In this document: positions 56,856 through 64,000 of the stretch, piece after piece
Numbering within the stretch: the first letter of the stretch is position 1
How the letters are laid out: the number at the start of each line of letters is the position of its first letter
NCBI GenBank assembly: GCA_003117195.1
Contig: BDSI01000030.1
Span: 188,501-252,500 of the forward strand
DNA length: 64,000 nt
From: Eudorina sp. 2006-703-Eu-15
Taxonomy: Eukaryota; Chlorophyta; Chlorophyceae; Chlamydomonadales; Volvocaceae
Direction: 5' to 3'
The notes under the pieces: model-generated
Told to the model about the DNA's origin: nothing
What the model saw: the letters and a program-made list of their open reading frames with translations, nothing else
The model's database searches: none
Made by a program: the position numbers and the translations under genes

Positions 56856-59800
56856 ATGGCGCAACACGTCCCTCTGCATCCACCAAATGCGGCGACCCGA
56901 GCACCCACCGGGGCCTGCAGCGCGCGTCGTGCTGGACGCTGTGCGCCGAACGGCGCCCTAAGCGCCAGCGTCGGAAAGTGTATCTATCAATCTTATTGTC
57001 GACATCCCCATGCCCTTCCAGCCAACGATGAACAGCGGGCGCCTTCACTGCCATCGCATCCCGACAAACCAGTCCACGACGCGCAGAACACCACACCCTC
57101 CTCCTCCTCCTCCTCCTCCTCCTCCACCACCACCACCAGCAGTAACGCCTCATCCACATCGCGTCCCCGGACAGCCACCTTCCAACAACCCACCCTCGCC
57201 GCGTCGACGCCTCCGCCCCTGCGGCCCTCGGTGTTAGCGGCGGAGCTGCTGTCGGGCCAACTGCTGGTCAACGCGAAGCGCTCGTTCCCCGCCGTGCCCT
57301 GGGGACCTCTGCAGCTGGCGCAGGTGCGGTCAGCTGGATGTCCGGATGCGGTTCAGCCAAACCGCACACTTACTAACGCATGGATCCAGCAGTGGATTTA
57401 AATGGGATCCAAAGCATGGATCTCGTCGAGTACATCCCTTAGGGTACGGTTGCCGCGACACGCGCCGGGGCCACAGACTCGCCGGCGCGAGCTGCAATGA
57501 TTCGGTCGGCGCTGTCAAAACATCTAATGCCCAACCGCACGAATCACGCATCGCGTCACTAAGGGTCTTTTCCTTATCTGTGCGCCCGTCCGTATTGAGG
57601 AACCCAGCAGAGGGTGGGGAGTTCATTATTATTAAGGATGTTACAGTTCATGTATAGGCTTTACAAGCATACTGACAGCTAGCTTCCTGCTCGTGGTGTC
57701 AAATCAACTCCTACACGTCTGCCGTACCGTCGGTCGCCAGGTCATGGCGTGGAGCGCTGCGCTGGCGGTGTTGAGCGCCACCACTGCCGCCACCACGCCC
57801 CAGGTGGGCCACGCGCACGCGCACGCGCAACGTCCAGTCCGTCGGGGCGCTGCACCCACCATCGGTGCCGCTGCTGGGATGCCGGTTGGGTCCCCTCTGT
57901 CCCCTGTTTCGTTTTGCCTCCATCTCCACAATCGATTCAGTCTGTCGGCCAGTCTTGGGGCTGCTGTGAAGCCCATCCCGCATCCACCGTTGAACCGTGC
58001 GCCCCACTTTCCGATTGTTGGTCCACTATGAAGTCTAGCTTGGCACAGTACGGCGTGTTTTGTACGGCGTGTCCATCATACGGCTGACCGCCGTACGGTT
58101 GGTTGCCGTCGGGAATGTTTGGATTGGTTCCAGGCTGCTGCGTTGCTGGCCTCGGACGAGCTCCGGAGCGCAGCTGTACGACACCTGGGCCTAGAGACGC
58201 TGTGCTGCTGCCTGGCGGCTGCCGTACTGTACATGGGGCTGCGGCGCAGCAAGCCCAGGTACGACTGGGTCAGGTGGCCACGCGGACCTCTCTGTTATGG
58301 CCTGTTGTAGTACGCGCCTCCGCGCAATCTCCCTCTCCTCCGCGCTTACCTGCTAAAGAGTTAAACACACCCGGGTCCACCTTGTAACGGTTGCATCACA
58401 TTACACCCTCTTGCAAAGTCGCCCGCCAACCGGCTCGAGCGCGAGTGGCTGGCTGGACGGCGACTGCATTCCTCACTCCAGAGAACCGCTCTCGTCATCT
58501 ACACGGGAATGTCTGATGGCTCATTCCTCCCCTCACACATGCCTGGGGTCCGCTGTAACGTTATTTCATTCATGCCTGGATCCTTGCTCTGGTGGTCGGC
58601 GCCGTTCATCATTGCCGACCAATTCCCTTTTCACTTCCATCCCCCTCAACACACATGCACGGGTTCTCTTTCTAAGCACATGCACAGACACACACACGCA
58701 TTTGGGTCGGCGGGTCTCTTCTCTAAACACACGGATGCCCTTCCGTCCTCGACCTCGATGGCCCCACCGCCCACCGCCCACCGCCCGCCATCAGGTCCGT
58801 TGGCTTCTTCCGTTTCGATCTGCACCCGCAGCTGGCGCTGACAGTGGCTGCGGCGGCGGCGGTGTCGTACCCCCTCGCGGATCCTGTACTGCATGAAGCC
58901 TGGTCCAGCTTGGAGCAGGTACGGTACGATACCGTACCGTACCGCGGGGTACGGATCCACCCTGGACCCGGCTGGGTCCCAAAGCCACGTGGGATGATGC
59001 CGCGATGGGTGGAGCCGGCCGGCTTGGGGCCCTTAGGGTGCGAAATGTGGGATCCCCGCGGCGGTGGAGTGGATGGCCAGCCACATCAACTTCAACGTTC
59101 AACCTCGGAAGGTCATCGTCCCCCGAAGGGCGCCGAGAGCCCCCAAACCACTGTTTGTGAACGCCACTCCAAGAATCCATCCCTTCCAGAAGCATAAGTA
59201 ATTGGAAAATCGAACTGCTTATAACTCGCACACCGCACCTGCGCCCTGCTGGAGCCTCACCACACCCTTCCTCTGCTCACCCATGGGCTCGGTCCTCGAA
59301 ACGATACCGCCTCTTCTCTCTCTTCTCTCAGATACCTGGCGCCTCGTCCGCCGCCTCCTTCTCTCACCGCTCCGATGCCATTTCACTTCCTCACCTCACT
59401 TTCTCACTTTAAAACGGTGGATGTGTTCCAAGATCCCAACCCGACGTGTGCACCCCCACCCCCCCAGGCTGTGGGGCTCCGCGGCCTGCTGCCCGACCCG
59501 GGCGCCAGTCTGGTGGCTCAGCTGCGGGCTTGCGAGCAGGCGGGGGACGGCCCCAGCGTCGCGATGCACCTGCTGGCGTCATGCGTCATAGGGCCCCTGT
59601 GGGAGGAGGTGCGTGATAGGGCCCCTGTGGGAGGAGGTGCGTGATAGGGCCCCTGTGGGAGGAGGCGCGTGATAGGGCCCCCGTGGGAGGAGGTGCGTGA
59701 TAGGGCCCCCGTGGGAGGAGGTGCGTGATAGGGCCCCCGTGGGAGGAGGTGCGTGATAGGGCCCCTGTGGGAGGAGGTGCGTGATAGGGCCCCCGTGGGA

Positions 59801-60446
59801 GGAGGTGCGTGATAGGGCCCCTGTGGGAGGAGGTGCGTGATAGGGCCCCTGTGGGAGGAGGCGCGTGATAGGGCCCCCGTGGGAGGAGGTGCGTGCAGAC
59901 CGATCCGGACCGATCCGGTCCGAATCGATCGACCGTTAACGCGATCAGATACGGCAGAGTGCATCTTGGGACCCGATTCGGCTGAGTGTATCCACTGACA
60001 CCCGCCCTAACCCGCTCCACCACCATCACCGCCGCCGCCTCGCGCCACCACACCACCACACCACCGCCCCCGGCACAATGCCCAAACCCCCGCTGCGGCC
60101 GCCACCATCCCGACCACCCTGCCCATCTGCCGCCACCCGTCACCCTCCCACGGGCCCCCCCGCCGTGCCCTCCGTCCGTCGCCCTCAGACCTTCTGGCGG
60201 GGTTTCTTCCTGGCCTCCATGACCCGGGTGCTGCCCCTGCCCGGCTGCGTGGCCCTCAGCTCCACCGCCTTCGCGGCGCTGCATCTGGGGCCGGGCAACC
60301 TGGGCCCCATCGCGGCGCTGTCGGCGGTCTGCGATGTGCTGTACCTGCGCAGCGGCACACTGGTGGCGCCGCTGCTGTTCCACGCGGGTTGGAACGCGTA
60401 CCAGGTGGCGGGGATACTGCTGGCGGGCAAGGACAGCTTTGTGTGA
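56856..60446 (+). CDS. CPBP (CAAX-type) intramembrane metalloprotease, likely plastid
   Basis: Six exons join in phase to about 392 residues: 56856-57323, 57741-57803, 58134-58258, 58795-58918, 59468-59608 and 60189-60446. The N-terminal ~110 residues are Arg/Ala/Ser-rich with few acids, consistent with a transit peptide, followed by a Ser/Thr run. The CPBP (PF02517) motifs are complete: motif 1 GPLWEETFWRGF (EExxxR at about 306-311, formed across the exon 5/6 junction), motif 2 with AALHLG (His about 339), and motif 3 LLFHAGWNA (His about 372, Asn about 376). Several hydrophobic helices surround them. Family members cleave prenylated or other membrane substrates, or act as membrane chaperones; plant relatives occur in thylakoid and envelope membranes. 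Intron 5 starts with a minisatellite made of its own splice junction. Confidence 0.9.
57625..57648 (-). repeat. Retroelement-like 3' end, ATT-type tail, truncated
   Basis: ATTATTATTAAGGATGTTAC then AG; the GGACCCC core is missing. It lies in CPBP intron 1. Confidence 0.45.
58542..58574 (+). repeat. Retroelement-like 3' end, ATTC-type tail
   Basis: GGGGTCCGCTGTAACGTTAT then TTCATTCAT, in CPBP intron 3. Confidence 0.5.
59591..59898. repeat. 28-bp minisatellite containing a 5' splice site
   Basis: Eleven 28-bp copies beginning GGGCCCCTGTGGGAGGAG and then GTGCGTGATA. The first copy is the end of CPBP exon 5 plus the intron start; the other ten lie in the intron. Copies 3 and 10 read GCGCGTG instead of GTGCGTG at the donor. 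Confidence 0.97.
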
Positions 60447-62275
60447 GGACGGGGAGAGGGGGGTTGGGGGAGGGGGGAAGGTCGAGAGGGAGGGGGAGAG
60501 GGGGAGGAGGAGGAGGAGGGTGTGTGTGTTCTAGTTCTACTACCTATTCGGTGACTGATCGCGGTTTTCGCTGTCGTAGTTGACATAATTGACATAAGAG
60601 GGAAGGATCTGTGGAAGGGGGGAGTGGATTTGCGGGAAGCATCTGGATTCTGTTCTGGAAGCATCTGGAAGGATGATGGAAAGGGTCTTTGCGGGAGCTG
60701 AGGGCTCCCACAGCTTGCCCGTGTAACGATTACCCGAAATCTGACACCCGTGGGTACCCTCAGCTGTGGGGCATTGGCCAGGGATCCGGGCGGCGGGCAT
60801 TGGAGCTGTTGTTCACCGCAGTTGTTGACCGCAGCCGTTAACCTGCGCTGTTTTCTTCTTTTGTGCGCGTGCCCGCACTCCATGTCAACGTGCGCGGGAA
60901 GTTCCTTCCCCCTCTGGCAATAACTGCTGGGGGTTGGTGGTTGTTGGCTTTTTCGCGACAACGGCACAAACGCGTGCGCGCCACGCCACCCACCGCGCAC
61001 CGCGCATCGACTGCCGTTATAACGAACGGACCCATCTCCCGTGGGGGATGCATAGAGAGCCGCCGTGGCCCAACCCCTCTCCCCCTCCCCGCGCGCCAGC
61101 ACGAAACGGACGGCGGAAGGCAGGAGGGGTGGGGTATGTGTTCCAGGGCGGAGAGGTTTGCCTGCATGTGGGGTCCGGGAGGGTCGCTGCTGACAACGTC
61201 GCATACAGTCTGTCGGAAGTCTGTTGTTACAAGGGTGCGGGGGGTCACGCCGCACGCGGTGCCGCATACATAGGGCCCTCCAGACAGGCAGGGTTACTCA
61301 CCCCACCCCACCCCACCCCTCACCACTCCACACCGGGGCCCTCCCACGGCCAGCATATCCCGCGGCCGGGGCGCCTCCCGGGTGGATGTGGCTGGTCTGT
61401 ACGGCATGCATGCCTGCCAATCCGTCAGTCAGTCTGTCTGTATTTCACAGCGGGCTGCGTTTGCTGCGGCTGCGTCTGAGAGCGTCCCTGAGATGTGTCG
61501 CGCGCGCCGCCCTACCACCGAAGCACCACCAAAGAGACACACACACATACACACATACACACAGGAGTCAAGGCCGCGCCGTCCGCTGGCCTCTTGCCCT
61601 GGCTCAATAACCTGGGGTCCGAAACCCACCGCGACTCTGTACTCGTACTTTCACGGCACTACCTGTGCTGCAGTACGGGTACGGGTACCGGTCATATTGC
61701 AACGGTCAGTTCTGGTATGTCATTTGTGGGCCAGATGCCGGGACCCGCGGCCCCCTCCCCCCGAGAGGCCAACGTGCAAAGCCTGTCCCTCTCGCTTCTC
61801 AAATGCCCCTCGCCGGCGCCACATCCCCGCCCGGTGCCCACTCGACGCCCCCACAGCGCTCGCCCCGCCAAGCTCCCCCCAAGTCCCCCTAAGCCCCGAG
61901 CCCAAGCCCCCCCAAGCTCCTCTGTAAGGTCATTTGCAAGATTGCAACGCTGCATCACGATGCCCCCTCCCAATCACCCCGCCAACCCAAACAACAAACC
62001 ACTGACCCCTCCGCCTAAAACACACATGGGGGACTTCTGGTCGGCCACCGCACCCCTCCTCCCCCTTTCCCTCCCTCCCTCCCTCGGCTCCCGCCCCTCC
62101 TTCCCTTCCTCCGCCACCGACGCCCCCCGGGAGAGCGCATCCACCCAGCCCCTGCAGCGCGCCTCCCCCAGGGCGCACCGAAGTTGGCTAGGTGCCCAGC
62201 CTCCCCCCCCCTGTGCAGACATAGCCCCCCCACCCACCCAACAAAAACCAACCAGCCCCTGCGGTCCGCCCCTCA
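60447..62275. other. Convergent intergenic region, no gene recognised
   Basis: Lies between the CPBP stop and the EF-hand gene stop. It is pyrimidine-rich in its right part, and open frames on both strands lack recognisable domains. Presumably it holds 3' UTRs. Confidence 0.5.
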
Positions 62276-63856
62276 TCACGACTCCTCCTCCTCCTCGCCC
62301 TCCTCGCCCTCCCCGCCGCCGTCGCCGCCCTCCGCGCCGCCCATGTTGGCGATGTACGCCTCCCGCTCCACGTGCTCCAGGGCGTCGCAGATGAAGTTGA
62401 CCAGCTCCGTCCAGTCCACGGTGCCGCTCTCGTCCGCGTCGATGGCCGCGAACATGGCCTGCGGGGTGGGGGGTGGTGCGGGGGGCGGGGGGAAGGCACT
62501 CGGTCGGCAGGTGACCACCAGGCAACGCGGCGCCAGTGATTGATTCCTGGCTTGATGGGACTCAACGCCAAGTCAACCCTAGACATTCGGCCGTGTGAGA
62601 ACAAGGGGCGAGAAGAGTGAGGAGCAGCATGTGGATGAAAACCCCCCTTGGTCAATAAAGACAGCGAAATCGCGGAGAATCACCGATTGCGCAGTGGTAG
62701 TAGCAGTTGTCCGGTTGGCCGACGCCGCCGCTGAGGTAGGACGCGTCAGTTATATGTATATATAGCAACGTGTGGATTTCCCCCCACCCCCCACGTCCCG
62801 CCCCCGCTCAACCCTGACACCGACATGTGCACATTCCGTGACGCCCACCGCCCATCCCTCCACGCCCCACCCACCCACCCTCCACCCACCCGCCCCCCAC
62901 CCCACCCCCCTGGGCTGTTTCCTTATAACCCCCCCAACCCCCCTTCCCAACCCCTCCCCCCCCACATCCCTGACCTTCATGTGTTGTTCCGACAGCGCCA
63001 GGTTGGCCTCCGGCGCCATATTGCCCAGGCTCTCCAGCACCTCCGTCACCTGCGGCAGCGTCAGCTGGCCCGCGCCCTCCGCGTCCACGCTCTGGAACGC
63101 CTCCGACAGCACCGCCCGCAGCGTGTCCAGGTCCAGGGCGCCCAGGGCCTGAGGGCGAGGCGAGGGAGGGGCAGGACCCCAAGGTTTAGGGCAGACTCCT
63201 AAGAAAGAACCCTAGAAACGCACGAAAAGACGCGCGTTGGATGTAGCCCGCCTCAGCCGATGGAGAGAGAGAGAGAGGGCCCAGCGGACGGGGGCGGGGA
63301 TGGGGACGGGGATGGTGCTGGGGGCGGGGACGGGGATCATGGCATGCGCAACGCGGGGAGGGCAACGGGGGGGAGGGGGTCCGCCGCCCAGCGAGAGGAG
63401 GAGGTGGGTGTGCCGCCCGCGGGACGCAGTTGTGCTGCGTGGGGTGGGGTGGGGTGGGATGGGGTGGTCCGGGCCGCGGATTCAACGCCTCACCCTTACG
63501 CCAGGCTGGGGTGTGTCTGTGTCTGGGCGGGTTTCATTACACACCCCACGCCCGCGCGCACCCCCCTGCCCCACCTTGAGCAGCGACCCATCTTAACCCC
63601 CTCACCCAACCCCCGCACCCAGCCACCCACCCACCTTGATGCCACCCGCCTCCGAGATGGCTTTGATGGCCCCCATGCGGCTCTTCATGGCCTCCACGTC
63701 GTTCATGGAGCGGATGATGGAGGCCGCCAGCGGCACGAACTGGATGTACTGCACCATGCCGTCGGGAGTGGTGGGCGCCTGGCTGAGCAGGCTCACGGTC
63801 TGGAGCGTGGTAAGGCCCAGAGCGCGGTACGACAGCTCCTTGAGGATGGCCTTGAC
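62276..63856 (-). CDS. EF-hand protein, C-terminal part (partial)
   Basis: Three minus-strand exons splice in phase 0: 63635-63856, 62975-63148 and 62276-62458 (TGA). The gene continues leftward in protein terms beyond the right edge; coding sequence near 63900-64000 (GQQRQLLLLLERYALEAL) may be the preceding exon, but its donor is unclear. The last exon holds a canonical calcium-binding loop, DADESGTVDWTE, with D1, D3, S5, G6, D9 and E12 in place. The middle exon has a degenerate one (DAEGAGQLTLPQ, Gln at position 12), and the first visible exon a divergent pair-like segment (DGMVQYIQFVPLAASII). The protein ends in a Gly/Glu-rich acidic tail. The layout resembles algal flagellar or calmodulin-superfamily proteins, but the family cannot be fixed from this part. 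Confidence 0.8.
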
Positions 63857-64000
63857 CTGTACGGCAGGGCGACGGTGACGGTGGCGGACGGTGCCGGTCA
63901 AGGCTTCCAGGGCATACCGCTCAAGCAGCAGCAGCAGCTGCCGCTGCTGTCCAGCACCCTCCCCGGTGGCCCTTCCCAGCAACACGCGACATGCAGGCCT

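Overview
The window looks like nuclear DNA of a green alga, most likely a chlamydomonadalean (Chlamydomonas/Volvox-like) species. The reasons are: GC-rich genes cut into many short exons by GT-AG introns, protein-coding low-complexity runs (Ala, Pro, Gly), abundant micro- and minisatellites, and a nuclear gene for a CysT-type sulfate permease of the chloroplast envelope with an N-terminal extension like that of the algal SULP1 protein. All gene models below were assembled by hand from splice sites and reading phase; no transcript data were available.

Layout from left to right. 1-1.85 kb: 3' exons of an unrecognised plus-strand gene. 2.4-15.1 kb: a minus-strand GT31 (beta-1,3-galactosyltransferase-like) gene in nine exons, followed downstream by a partial duplicate of its 3' half that has lost the exon with the EDV motif and carries a frameshift. 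A decayed gene or transposon remnant lies between the two copies. 15.2-18.4 kb: poorly resolved, possibly a minus-strand gene. 18.8-29.4 kb: an 18-exon plus-strand gene for a multi-pass membrane protein ending in a class-3 (fungal-type) lipase domain with an intact Ser-Asp-His triad. 29.4-31.3 kb: intergenic, with a perfect 52-bp inverted repeat. 31.3-33.35 kb: a frameshifted ankyrin-repeat/F-box-like gene on the minus strand. 33.7-48.3 kb: about 41 tandem copies of a roughly 355-bp satellite. 48.9-50.2 kb: the chloroplast sulfate permease gene. 53.1-56.5 kb (minus): a WBP11-like splicing factor. 56.9-60.4 kb (plus): a CPBP/CAAX-type membrane protease whose intron 5 holds eleven copies of its own exon-intron junction. 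62.3 kb to the right edge (minus): 3' exons of an EF-hand protein.

The genes do not form one pathway; this is ordinary eukaryotic gene order with individual promoters. WBP11 and the CPBP protease are divergent and share about 380 bp of upstream DNA. The most notable features are repeats: a conserved ~45-bp motif found in introns of two unrelated genes, dispersed retroelement-like 3' ends with ATT or ATTC tails, the satellite array, and the splice-donor minisatellite.
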